From Sulfurovum sp. (GTDB lineage Bacteria; Campylobacterota; Campylobacteria; Campylobacterales; Sulfurovaceae): 14,874 bases of DNA. The stretch is taken from the NCBI GenBank assembly GCA_020719895.1, contig DYPM01000009.1:8892-23765 (forward strand), written 5' to 3'. Positions 1 through 7,957 of this stretch are shown one piece after another. Within the stretch, counting starts at the first letter, position 1. Each line of letters starts with the position of its first letter. The notes under the pieces are model-generated. The model ran no database searches. It was given only the letters and a program-made list of their open reading frames with translations, and was not told where the DNA came from. Position numbers and translations under genes: made by a program.

Positions 1-49
1 TGCTTTTTTTGTTTTATTCATTTTATCTTTTAGCAAAAGAAGGATAAGG

Positions 50-96
50 GCATCTCTAAAAACTCCATTTCGGTGTGATGGTTTTTTTAGAGATGC
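50..96. repeat. Inverted repeat, 13-14 bp arms
   Basis: The left arm GCATCTCTAAAAAC (50-63) is the reverse complement of the right arm at 81-96, except for two extra T in the right arm's T-run. The loop is 17 bases. Neither strand has a T-tract after the stem, so it does not look like an intrinsic terminator. The right arm is also the first copy of a direct repeat that recurs at 185-210, so the hairpin is more likely part of a dispersed repeat. Confidence 0.6.
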
Positions 97-210
97 TCAT
101 AAGAGATTCTATTTCGTCATTGCAGGCTTGACCCGTAATCTCGCGTGAGGAGATATTGGATACAAAATAAAGTTCAGTATGACAGTTTTTTTAGAGATGT
201 TCATAAGAGA
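81..210. repeat. Dispersed-repeat-like element between 26-bp direct repeats
   Basis: The 26 bases at 81-106 recur at 185-210 with a single mismatch (C96 versus T200). The 78 bases between them include CGTCATTGCAGGCTTGACCC and end in CAGTATGAC. This resembles the small non-coding intergenic repeats with GTCAT...ATGAC ends and a GGCTTGACCCG core seen in many bacterial genomes. Seen directly: the direct repeat and the core. Inferred: that it is a multicopy, MITE-like or palindromic repeat; one window cannot show copy number. Confidence 0.5.
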
Positions 211-299
211 CTATGCGGTGTATTTTGGAGTTCTTGCTTTTGCAAGAAGTCCAGTATTACAGTAGTGAAGTTTTTTGGAGTGATAGAAAGAAAAAAGCA

Positions 300-665
300 T
301 TATGACCATTGTGTTATTTTTGGAAAAAGGTCATCTTCTTTGAGGGGTTTTCGTAAAAAATCATTGGCACCATTATTGAACACTTCTGTTTTTCGTGTAT
401 CGTCTGTAGAGAGTACAATCACAGGAATATGTGCATTAGACATATCAGAGCGAAAAATTTTAAGAAACTCTACGCCGTCTAAAATAGGCATCATGATGTC
501 CAATAGAATGAGTGCAATATCTGGATTTTTTTTGACTTTATCCAATGCGTCAGAGCCATTTTCGGCTTCAATACTTTCTGAAACCAATGGATTTTTTTTC
601 AAAAGCGTTTGAAGTAGCTTTCTATTAATGAAATCGTCATCGACGATCAAAACTTTTATTCCCAT
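300..665 (-). CDS. Single-domain response regulator (CheY-like)
   Basis: This 121-residue protein is a stand-alone receiver domain with no output domain. The acidic pocket is the D-D-D at residues 9-11, the phosphoacceptor is D56 in LLDIMMP, the switch residue is S86 in VIVLST and the conserved lysine is K106 in the LRKPL motif. Such proteins act as soluble phospho-signal carriers, for example to a flagellar motor or as a relay intermediate. It starts 6 bases after the stop of the hybrid kinase, with AAGG in the kinase's last codons as a ribosome site, so it is the last gene of the four-gene operon. The likely phosphodonor is the upstream kinase/HPt pair. The target is unknown, and it need not be the chemotaxis CheY itself. 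Confidence 0.93.
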   Translation of the reverse strand: MGIKVLIVDDDFINRKLLQTLLKKNPLVSESIEAENGSDALDKVKKNPDIALILLDIMMPILDGVEFLKIFRSDMSNAHIPVIVLSTDDTRKTEVFNNGANDFLRKPLKEDDLFPKITQWS

Positions 666-671
666 TTTATA

Positions 672-3600
672 TTACCTTCTATGTGTGTTGATAATTGCTG
701 TAATTTCATCTTTTTTAGAGACTCTTTCAGTCACTATTTTAAGTCTATCAGACATTTGTCGAATTGTATCGGTAGCTAATGACTCATCGGTGATAAGTAT
801 GTCATAACCATTTGAAAGTATCAATCTCTCTACGCTCTCTCCAACCCCTAAAATAGTATACGATTCATTGAGATTGTCGAGGAGTTTTGCGATAACTCTA
901 CCCTCCAATCCAAGTTTTTTGGCAATCAAAATTTTACGTCTTAATGGCTCAATCTTAATCTCTTCTTTATCGATTTTGGAAGGCGTTGGAGCTATTGATA
1001 TCACTTCTATTTTTGCTTGAGAAACTTCAGGTGCTTTTGGCTGTGGTGTTGGAGCTGTCGGTGTTACTTCTGGTGTTGTCTGTACGGTTTCATTGACTGC
1101 TTTATGTGACAAAAATTTATTGAGGATATAGAGAAGTTCGGAAGTCTCAATAGGTTTAGTGATATATTCATCTATTCCTTCTGCCAAAAATCTCTCTCGA
1201 TCCCCTTTGAGTGCATTTGCGGTAAGTGCAATAATAGGAACATGCTCTTCTCCTTCATCTTGCTCAAAGTCAAGTATTTCGTGAGTTGCTTCAATGCCGT
1301 CCATAACAGGCATTTGAATATCCATAAAAACAATATCATAAGTACCAGAGCGTCGTTTTTCAAATGACTCAAGACCATTATTGGCGATATCAACACGTAT
1401 TCCATGTTTTTCAAGAATACGCGTGATGAGTTTTTGATTGATAATATTATCTTCTGTGACCAACGCAGAAGCATTAAAAGTACTACTTTGATGTTTTGGC
1501 GTAAGTTCTACTATGTCTCTAATATGATCTTTGACATTTGAAACACGATTGAGCAAAGCTTTGACTTTGGTGAGCGTAAATGGTTTATAGGTAACTTGAT
1601 CTTGTGGTATATTGAGTATCTCAACTTTATCTCTGCTTGTGACATTAGAAAGAACAATAAAATTTGTTTTATTGAGATGTTTGATAGCATCCAAGATGTT
1701 TTGTCCTACTTTGTCGATATCAATCCAAAAGCTATTGCAATCTCCTTGATCAAGAAGCTCTTTAAGATCTGCTACTGTTCTAAAGCCTCTTGTGTGTACA
1801 CCAAAATGCTCAAAATAGTTTTTGGTATAGCTGTCGAGTTTGGTTGGTACGTCATGTTCAAATATTGCAATTGTTGTGTTGTTGAAAGCTTTGGCAAGTG
1901 ATTGTTCATTGCCGATTACCTCTTCTAATGGCAAAGTGAAAAAGAAGCTAGTGCCATGATCTTTAGTACTTTCAAGCTCTAATTTTCCTCCCAAAAGTTC
2001 AACAAATTGTTTTGAAATAGTAAGACCAAGACCTGTGCCACCATATTTACGTGTGACTGAAACGTCTGCTTGAGAGAAGGCATCAAAAATTCTCGCTTGT
2101 TGATCCTTTGTCATACCAATGCCGTTGTCTTGTACGTTAAAAAAGATAGCACTTCTATTGTCATTATTGGTGACTTTTCTGATCTCTAGATTGATCTGTC
2201 CTCCAAATCCAGTAAATTTGATTGCATTAGAGAGAAGATTGATAAGAACTTCTTTGATTTTGGTTGGGTCTCCTTTGAGTTTTTGAGTAATTGAAGGATC
2301 CATGTAGAAGTTGAGGTCTATATTTTTTTCTGCGGCTGCGACTGCATAGTTCTCTGCTGTACTTTGAAATTCAATAAGTGCATCAAAAATGATATTTTCA
2401 ATCTCCACCTTATTGCTTTCGATTTTGGAGAGGTCAAGAATGTTGTTGATAATACTAAGAAGGTTTTCTGAACTTTTATCGATAATATTAAGAAACTCTT
2501 GTTGTTCGCCATCCAAAGGAGTATTTCTCAAAATTTCTGTAAATCCAACAATTCCATTGAGTGGTGTACGAATCTCATGGGACATATTGGCAAGGAAGAG
2601 AGATTTTGCTTCATTGGCTTGGAGTGCCATGAGTTTGTCTTGTTTTGCTGTATCAACAAGATTTTCAAGGAAACGGTACGCTTCTTTGGTTCCTTCGTAG
2701 GTATCAAGGTCAATATTTTCGATAATTTCAGTATCAGACAAGAGATATTGATCGCTCCCTTTCATCTCTTCGACTGCTTTATTTAAAACATCTTCGAGGC
2801 TCTGGATACTCATTGTAATGTCTTTGGTGGTCAAATATCCCAAAAAGGCAAGCGTAAAACTTAACAACAAAATTGCTGCAGCAATCGCAAGAAGGAGAAG
2901 TTGTTGTTCAAGGAATGCGTTACTTTTTTCCCATAAAGCATTTGAGATAATGAGTTCTATTTTGGTAAGCAGTGTGATTTTTTGTGTCTGAAGCGTGAAC
3001 CAATCTACCGCTTCTTCAGCATAGTCACCATTATCAATGTCTGTTTGGATTGCCGAAGAGGTTTCTCCGAGTGCTTTAAGAAGTGCTTTGGTCTCATCGT
3101 TGGATAGAATTTGATTGATCTCGTTTTTGAGTTGTGGATCTGATATTTGATCAATATTGAAAAGATTGGCTTTGGTTTTGAATCCGCTCCATAAAGCAAT
3201 CTCCTCAAACGACATTGACATCTTTTTTTCTACAAAGTATGCAACAAAACCTCGCTCCGTTCCCGCATTTTCTTTGGAGATATAGAGTTGCGAAAGAGAG
3301 ATGATAAGTGAAGTAATTTGAGTATTTAGTGTGTAGTTGTTGATTGCTAAAAGTGTATTAAGGGTTGGGGTATTGTATTTTTTTGAATATTCATCAAAAA
3401 AAATAGTTGTAAAGTCTATATTCTCTTTTTCTATACTCTTTCGTGTTTGAGAAAGAGAAGAGAGATTGTTGCGAAGAAGTATGGCATTATCTACTTTTTC
3501 TTCATTTGACAATTGAGAAATATACAGATCATTTGTATCCTCTTCAAGTAATTTAAAAACGGCTTGAATCTCTTTGTCTGTTTTGAGGTATTGACTTTGG

Positions 3601-3833
3601 AGAGGTTTGGTAAAACTCTCTTTATTTGTCGCAAGATAGAGTGATGTAAGTCCTCGTTCCTTACCGAGCTGTATAAGGAGATTATCTAATTTTGCATTAT
3701 TCGTCAAAGCGATTTTAAGTGTATTCGCTTTTTCATAATTTAAATAAGATGAGATGAAGAAATAGGTAGAAAGTGCGATAAGAAATGAGATTGGAACAAG
3801 TCCAGTCAGCTTCAGTCTATTTCGTATTGTCAT
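672..3833 (-). CDS. NIT-domain hybrid sensor histidine kinase
   Basis: This 1053-residue membrane kinase has a TM helix at about 11-30 and a periplasmic NIT-like domain at about 45-300. The NIT helices carry GKERGLTSLYL and TERGFVAYF, the typical NIT sequence patterns. A second TM lies at about 311-334, followed by a HAMP/coiled-coil segment. The HisKA domain has the phospho-accepting H419 in SHEIRTPLNG. The ATPase domain shows the N box (NLLSNAIKF), DNGIGM at 569-574 and GTGLGL at 600-604. A receiver-like segment at about 653-765 lacks a clear D/T/K set. A complete receiver follows, with D838, T871 and K893. After a Pro/Thr-rich linker (918-960), a third receiver-like segment (966-1053) appears degenerate. 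NIT domains are proposed to sense nitrate/nitrite, but the ligand here is not shown. The start has AAGGA eight bases upstream, overlapping the stop of the preceding HPt gene. Confidence 0.93.
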   Translation of the reverse strand: MTIRNRLKLTGLVPISFLIALSTYFFISSYLNYEKANTLKIALTNNAKLDNLLIQLGKERGLTSLYLATNKESFTKPLQSQYLKTDKEIQAVFKLLEEDTNDLYISQLSNEEKVDNAILLRNNLSSLSQTRKSIEKENIDFTTIFFDEYSKKYNTPTLNTLLAINNYTLNTQITSLIISLSQLYISKENAGTERGFVAYFVEKKMSMSFEEIALWSGFKTKANLFNIDQISDPQLKNEINQILSNDETKALLKALGETSSAIQTDIDNGDYAEEAVDWFTLQTQKITLLTKIELIISNALWEKSNAFLEQQLLLLAIAAAILLLSFTLAFLGYLTTKDITMSIQSLEDVLNKAVEEMKGSDQYLLSDTEIIENIDLDTYEGTKEAYRFLENLVDTAKQDKLMALQANEAKSLFLANMSHEIRTPLNGIVGFTEILRNTPLDGEQQEFLNIIDKSSENLLSIINNILDLSKIESNKVEIENIIFDALIEFQSTAENYAVAAAEKNIDLNFYMDPSITQKLKGDPTKIKEVLINLLSNAIKFTGFGGQINLEIRKVTNNDNRSAIFFNVQDNGIGMTKDQQARIFDAFSQADVSVTRKYGGTGLGLTISKQFVELLGGKLELESTKDHGTSFFFTLPLEEVIGNEQSLAKAFNNTTIAIFEHDVPTKLDSYTKNYFEHFGVHTRGFRTVADLKELLDQGDCNSFWIDIDKVGQNILDAIKHLNKTNFIVLSNVTSRDKVEILNIPQDQVTYKPFTLTKVKALLNRVSNVKDHIRDIVELTPKHQSSTFNASALVTEDNIINQKLITRILEKHGIRVDIANNGLESFEKRRSGTYDIVFMDIQMPVMDGIEATHEILDFEQDEGEEHVPIIALTANALKGDRERFLAEGIDEYITKPIETSELLYILNKFLSHKAVNETVQTTPEVTPTAPTPQPKAPEVSQAKIEVISIAPTPSKIDKEEIKIEPLRRKILIAKKLGLEGRVIAKLLDNLNESYTILGVGESVERLILSNGYDILITDESLATDTIRQMSDRLKIVTERVSKKDEITAIINTHRR

Positions 3834-3845
3834 AATCGTGTTCCT

Positions 3846-5600
3846 TTATTTTTTTGAAGTCATATTGATTTGGGTTTCAAATGCGATAAAGTGTCCCCAA
3901 TAGTTTTTGATAAGACCCTCGACTTTGTTAAAGTCTTCGCAAAATTGAATCTCATAGAGTGTCTCTGCAAGTGGATTAATGCGGAGATTGCTGGAGGCTC
4001 CTTTGAGGAGATGTCCTAATTTTTGAATTCGAGCAAGATCTTTTACATCATAAGCTTCAAGCATTTCAAGTGTATTTTCGTGGGCTTGTTCGATAAAGTC
4101 ATGAACAAACTCATCAATAAGTTCTACAGGAAGTCCCAATTCATTTGAGGCCTCTTCTAATCTAAAGTCAAAGTGAATTGGTTTGACGTTGTCAAGCATG
4201 GAAGTGGATTTTTTGATTGGTGTTTCGACTTTCTCTTCTTGAATCTCAAAAAGTGGCTCAACAGACTCTGTGATAATGGCGGATTTATCTTCTACCAAAA
4301 GAGGTTCGTCATCTTCTGTTGTTAGAATCATATCTTCTTGGACAACAGGATGTTGCTCAAAGACTTTAAGCGGTTCTGTTGGCGTGATAGTTTGTTCTTG
4401 CATTAGAGATAAAGTCTCTTCTATTGCAATTGGCTCTAACTCTTCTGATAGGCTAATTGTCTCTTGGATTGGAAGAGATGCTTTGGCGATTACTTTATTG
4501 ATAGTTTGAATCAACGCATCTACTTGCATCTCCAAAGCATCACCTGAAACAACAAAAAGTGCTTCTATTTGATCTATGATAATCGTAAGACCCATGACTT
4601 CTGCAAGACTTTCTATTGCTTCGATTGCATCGCGATGTTCTGGATGACGCGTATTATAGAGTTGTGTTTTGGATTGCTCTACTGTCTCTTTGAAATCATG
4701 CAAAAATCCCAAATAATCTTCGCGAGATACACCCATCTCGTCGCTTAATGTTTGAATGTCGATAGTGATCTCTTCGTCTTTGTCCTCATCTGATACAGAT
4801 GATTGTTTTTGAGTGACAATAGTGACTGGCTCATCCATAAGCGTGATAGGAGCTTCATCCTCTTGTGGTTTTGTTTCGACTTGAAGTGTAATAGGTGTAT
4901 CGCTTATGAGCAGAGACTCTTCTACTTGAATGGAGTGTGTTGTCGGCTCATCCATAAGCGTGATAGGAGCTTCATCCTCTTGTGGTTTTGTTTCGACTTG
5001 AAGTGTAATAGGTGTATCGCTTATGAGCAGAGACTCTTCTACTTGAATGGAGTGTGTTGTCGGCTCATCCATAAATGCGATAGAGACTTCATCGTCTTGT
5101 GGTGTATTGTCGATAAATAGAGAATCGTCCTCTTTGGTTGTTTCGTCCATAAGCACGATAGACTCTTGTGACTCAAGAGAGAGAGACTCTTTTAGCTCTG
5201 TTGTTGATGTGGCAGATTCGATGATAAGATTTTCTTCGTTTTCTATATCCAAACTTTCTGGTTCGTGAACAAAGGTGATCATTTCTTCTATCGACTCTTG
5301 TGTAGCAATGGTTTCATCAATAGCAAAGAGTTCTTTATCTGCTTCTGTTACTTGAGCAGGCATCATCATGTGAAGTGTAAGTACTCCCAAAATACTATGA
5401 AGTACAGTTGCCTCCAAAGTATACGAATACTCATCAGTAAGCGTAGATATCGTGAGTCTATCGGGTGTTTGGTGATTGAGTGTAATTTTATTAAGCGCCA
5501 AATGAGCGTAAAAATCCATAGTGTCTTTTACACCAAGCATCTTCAAAAGATTTGCATCAAATGCGATAATTTGATTTTCTTGATTGGTAATGTAGTACAT
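3846..5600 (-). CDS. HPt-domain phosphotransfer protein with long acidic repeat linker
   Basis: This 584-residue soluble protein has three parts. Residues 1-85 look like a small PAS-like sensor domain (MYYITNQENQIIAFDANLL at the start). Residues 90-270 are a very acidic, low-complexity linker rich in E/D/T/S and Pro, with a perfect 39-residue duplication. Residues 275-370 have the helical pattern of an HPt domain but no histidine at the expected site, so this copy is probably non-phosphorylatable. A second acidic linker follows. The C-terminal HPt domain, about 478-580, has the phospho-accepting H530 in LGHLLKGASSNL. It lies between the PAS protein (19 bases upstream) and the hybrid kinase (12 bases downstream), which fits a shuttle between the kinase receiver and the terminal response regulator. 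The ribosome site is AAGGAG, about 10 bases before the ATG. Confidence 0.85.
   Translation of the reverse strand: MYYITNQENQIIAFDANLLKMLGVKDTMDFYAHLALNKITLNHQTPDRLTISTLTDEYSYTLEATVLHSILGVLTLHMMMPAQVTEADKELFAIDETIATQESIEEMITFVHEPESLDIENEENLIIESATSTTELKESLSLESQESIVLMDETTKEDDSLFIDNTPQDDEVSIAFMDEPTTHSIQVEESLLISDTPITLQVETKPQEDEAPITLMDEPTTHSIQVEESLLISDTPITLQVETKPQEDEAPITLMDEPVTIVTQKQSSVSDEDKDEEITIDIQTLSDEMGVSREDYLGFLHDFKETVEQSKTQLYNTRHPEHRDAIEAIESLAEVMGLTIIIDQIEALFVVSGDALEMQVDALIQTINKVIAKASLPIQETISLSEELEPIAIEETLSLMQEQTITPTEPLKVFEQHPVVQEDMILTTEDDEPLLVEDKSAIITESVEPLFEIQEEKVETPIKKSTSMLDNVKPIHFDFRLEEASNELGLPVELIDEFVHDFIEQAHENTLEMLEAYDVKDLARIQKLGHLLKGASSNLRINPLAETLYEIQFCEDFNKVEGLIKNYWGHFIAFETQINMTSKK
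4828..5061. repeat. Perfect 117-bp tandem duplication inside the HPt gene
   Basis: Positions 4828-4944 and 4945-5061 are identical by eye over all 117 bases. A third, diverged partial copy begins at 5062 with the same GGCTCATCCATAA start. Because 117 is 39 codons, the duplication keeps the frame and adds a 39-residue acidic module, at about residues 180-258. Exact identity at third codon positions implies a recent duplication or ongoing slippage or recombination. Confidence 0.95.
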
Positions 5601-5619
5601 ATTTTAGCTACTCCTTGAC

Positions 5620-6036
5620 CTATGATTTGATTTCTGCTGCTAAAAGATTGGCGTAAATAGGAATAATCTCTTCTATTTCGTTTCTTGAGGCAGGTCTTCT
5701 TGCGGCCGTATAGCCTTGGATTTGTCCGTTTTTTTCAATCGGAGTAACGTGAGAATAGACCCAGTAGTATTTCCCGTCTTTTCGAAGATTTTTGACAATT
5801 CCTGTCCACTCTTTCCCTGCTTTGATCGTATCCCACAACTCTTTGAATGCGACTTTTGGCATACTATGATGACGAATGATGTTGTGATTTTGTCCTACAA
5901 GTTCATCTCGTGTGTAGCCAGCAATCTCACAAAACTTTCGGTTCGCATAGGTGATAATCCCTATAGGGTCAGTGGAACTTACAATGAGTCCATCTTCGAA
6001 AGTATACTCTTCATCTAACGGATCAGGTCTATTCAT
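5620..6036 (-). CDS. Stand-alone Aer/CetB-type PAS sensor protein
   Basis: This 138-residue protein is essentially one PAS domain with no output domain. It follows the FAD-binding PAS domain of the aerotaxis receptor Aer closely: ITYAN (28-32), GYTRDELVGQNHNIIRH (40-56), MPKVAF, KEWTGIVKN (75-83) and the YYWV motif at 90-93. In the Aer family the RH pair, the Asn in IVKN and the Trp residues line the flavin pocket. In Campylobacter a related lone PAS protein, CetB, partners a membrane transducer in energy taxis. Here no methyl-accepting protein is adjacent; instead it is the first gene of the phosphorelay operon, so it may feed redox information into the kinase. The ribosome site AAAAGGAG precedes the ATG. 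Flavin binding is inferred from family resemblance. Confidence 0.85.
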   Translation of the reverse strand: MNRPDPLDEEYTFEDGLIVSSTDPIGIITYANRKFCEIAGYTRDELVGQNHNIIRHHSMPKVAFKELWDTIKAGKEWTGIVKNLRKDGKYYWVYSHVTPIEKNGQIQGYTAARRPASRNEIEEIIPIYANLLAAEIKS

Positions 6037-6120
6037 TGATACTCCTTTTGATTTTTACATATAATTTAGATTATTTTCACTGCATAATAAAACGAAAATA
6101 AGACGCCATAACTTTATAAT
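6037..6120 (-). promoter_or_regulatory. Probable promoter region of the phosphorelay operon
   Basis: This is the intergenic region upstream of the PAS gene. Reading the minus strand, a TATTAT hexamer (complement of 6084-6089) lies downstream of T-rich stretches. That fits the Campylobacterota sigma-70 pattern of a -10 box with periodic T-runs and no clear -35. It would give a leader of roughly 40 bases, ending in a strong AAAAGGAG ribosome site. No operator palindrome is evident. The exact -10 is uncertain because several A/T hexamers are possible. Confidence 0.35.
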
Positions 6121-6130
6121 AAATAAACTA

Positions 6131-6156
6131 AAAACGCAATGAATAGATCTCGTTTT
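6131..6156 (-). terminator. Weak possible terminator after uvrC
   Basis: Just past the uvrC stop, the minus strand can pair AAAACG with CGTTTT (complements of 6151-6156 and 6131-6136) around a 14-base loop, and the T-run continues one more base. The stem is only 6 bp and A/T-rich, so this is a weak candidate. Its position between uvrC and the next same-strand operon is the main support. Confidence 0.25.
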
Positions 6157-6160
6157 CAAT

Positions 6161-7957
6161 TTATTCGAATGTTTTGAGTCGTTTAGCCATTGCATTTCCG
6201 ACAACTTTCTCAAGATCTTCTATCGAGGCATTGCGTATGGTATCAAAAGTACCAAAGTAGTTGAGAAGTTTTTTGACTGTAGCAGGTCCGATTCCTTTTT
6301 GGGAGAGAAGTGATATTTGGGTATCGGCTTGACGTTTTTTGTTTTGGTGATAGGTGATAGCATAACGGTGAGCTTCGTCTCTTTGGCGTTGAAACCATTG
6401 GAGTCTTTTGTCGGTTGGTTTGAGCTCAAGAACACCTTTTGAAGTGTAAAGAAGATCTTTAGCAGCACCTTTGGCACGATGTGCTTTGGCATCAAGCTTC
6501 TCTTTGGCGATTGCTACGACTGAGAGATTGACTTTTGCTGTTTGGAGCAACTCTAAGGCAAGATTGAGATTTGCTTGTCCGCCATCAAGAATCCATAAAT
6601 CAGGTGCAGGCTCTTCTTCAAATGATGCAATACGACGCTTAAGCATCTCTTTCATCTGTCCATACTCATCTTTGGCTTCAAGTTGATAACGTCGATAACT
6701 TGATTTTTCCCATTTTCCACTCTCTTGTACTACCATTCCTCCTACGGTTGCAGTTCCCATCATATGAGAGTTGTCGAAGGTTTCGATACGATAAGGAAAA
6801 AGCTCAAGTTTAAGAAGATGAGCGATTTGTTGCTCCGTGGAGTCATTTTCGGGTTGAATGCGTAGCAACTCGTCGCAGTTTTGGAGTGCCAATGTGACTA
6901 ATTTATGTTTTGAACCCTTTTGAGGTGTGGAGATTTCTATTTTTTGTCCAAATCTATCAGATAATATTTTTGCAATTTGAATTGAATCTTCAAAAACGTG
7001 TGCCGTGATGATTTGTCGAGTGATATGAGGTGCGTCTACTGTATAAAATTCCAGCAGTGCTTGTTTGTAAGCTTCGTTTTCATCGAAGTTGTGAGTGTGT
7101 CGAAAGTAGCTATATGAAGATGAAATGATTTTGCCATCACGCATAAAGAGTCTCATCACTACACCACGCTCTATTCCGTTACGAATCGCAAAGAGGTCTG
7201 TATTTAGCTCATTTGCCAAATCAATAGTAGAGACAGGAGAGAGTGAAGCGATAGCGCTGATCATATCTCGTATTCGTGCTGCTTCTTCAAAACGCTCTTG
7301 TGTGGCGAGTCGCACCATACGATTTTCGAGTTCTTGAGTGAGAATATGACGTTTGAAAATAGCCTCTTTGACACGTGTGATTATCATAGCGTACTCTTGA
7401 GGAGAGACTTTTTTTTCGCACGGTGCTAAACATTTTTTGATTTGATAAAAAAGACACGCTTTTCCTCCTTTGAGACATGAAGATTTTTGAACCAATGGAA
7501 AAATCTCATAAAGAGCATTGAGTAACTCTCTTCCGCCATTAGGAAAAGGTCCAAAATAGGATACCAAACGGTTTTTGAATGCTCTGCGTGTAATTTCAAA
7601 ACGAGGAAAAGGAGAGGTTTCGTCGATATAGATATAAGGATAGGTTTTGTCGTCACGAAGCAGAATATTGAATTTTGGTTTAAGTTGTTTGATGAGTGAG
7701 TTTTCGAGTATGAGAGCATCTTCTTCGCTATCTACTACGATGTACTCCAATTTTATAGTCTCCTGAAGCATCATTGTGATGCGTCGTGATTGTGTTGGAT
7801 TTGGTTGAAGTTCGGGAGTAAAACGCCAGTAGCTTTTGACTCTTTTTTTGAGGCTTTTGGCTTTACCAACATAGAGCAGTTTATTTTGAGCATTGAAATA
7901 TTGATATACGCCTGGAGTGTCGGGAAGATTTTGAATGGTGTGTTTGATAGAACTCAT
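6161..7957 (-). CDS. uvrC: UvrABC excinuclease subunit C
   Basis: UvrC makes both incisions around DNA lesions in nucleotide excision repair, after loading by UvrA and UvrB. The 598-residue length is normal. Domains in order: a GIY-YIG nuclease (G16-V-Y, Y29-V-G and R39) for the 3' incision; four cysteines C161, C168, C176 and C180 in the spacing of the reported UvrC iron-sulfur site; a UVR (UvrB-binding) helix pair at about 206-235; and an RNase H-like nuclease with D395 in ETFDNSH, D458 in LDGG and H530 for the 5' incision. The C-terminal helix-hairpin-helix is at about 553-595 (GIGPATVKKLL). It overlaps the upstream DUF721-like gene by ATGA and is probably translated by coupling. Confidence 0.98.
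   Translation of the reverse strand: MSSIKHTIQNLPDTPGVYQYFNAQNKLLYVGKAKSLKKRVKSYWRFTPELQPNPTQSRRITMMLQETIKLEYIVVDSEEDALILENSLIKQLKPKFNILLRDDKTYPYIYIDETSPFPRFEITRRAFKNRLVSYFGPFPNGGRELLNALYEIFPLVQKSSCLKGGKACLFYQIKKCLAPCEKKVSPQEYAMIITRVKEAIFKRHILTQELENRMVRLATQERFEEAARIRDMISAIASLSPVSTIDLANELNTDLFAIRNGIERGVVMRLFMRDGKIISSSYSYFRHTHNFDENEAYKQALLEFYTVDAPHITRQIITAHVFEDSIQIAKILSDRFGQKIEISTPQKGSKHKLVTLALQNCDELLRIQPENDSTEQQIAHLLKLELFPYRIETFDNSHMMGTATVGGMVVQESGKWEKSSYRRYQLEAKDEYGQMKEMLKRRIASFEEEPAPDLWILDGGQANLNLALELLQTAKVNLSVVAIAKEKLDAKAHRAKGAAKDLLYTSKGVLELKPTDKRLQWFQRQRDEAHRYAITYHQNKKRQADTQISLLSQKGIGPATVKKLLNYFGTFDTIRNASIEDLEKVVGNAMAKRLKTFE

Larger units (their letters stand above)
1..299. other. Non-coding left end beyond the response regulator operon
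   Basis: No gene is supported in this stretch. It lies downstream of the minus-strand response regulator that stops at 300. It holds the inverted and direct repeats listed separately, plus a small 7-bp hairpin (231-237 with 242-248, loop TTTT) that lacks a following T-run on either strand. At 19-21 a minus-strand ATG would read M-N-K-T-K-K-A off the window edge; this could be the first codons of the next gene, but I see no Shine-Dalgarno sequence, so I do not call it. A plus-strand open frame from 145 runs antisense into the response regulator and has a basic, Cys/Ser-rich translation typical of a shadow frame. Confidence 0.6.

Noticed and set aside
50..96. Intrinsic terminator for the response regulator operon
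   Set aside because: The stem has no T-tract on the minus-strand side and lies over 200 bases from the stop. It belongs to the repeat structure.
145..612. Plus-strand open frame of 155 codons antisense to the response regulator
   Set aside because: Its translation is basic and Ser/Phe/Cys-rich with no family pattern. The opposite strand encodes a clear receiver domain with all key residues.
4828..5178. The 117-bp repeats as a CRISPR or satellite array
   Set aside because: The units are directly adjacent with no spacers, keep the reading frame and lie inside a coding gene.
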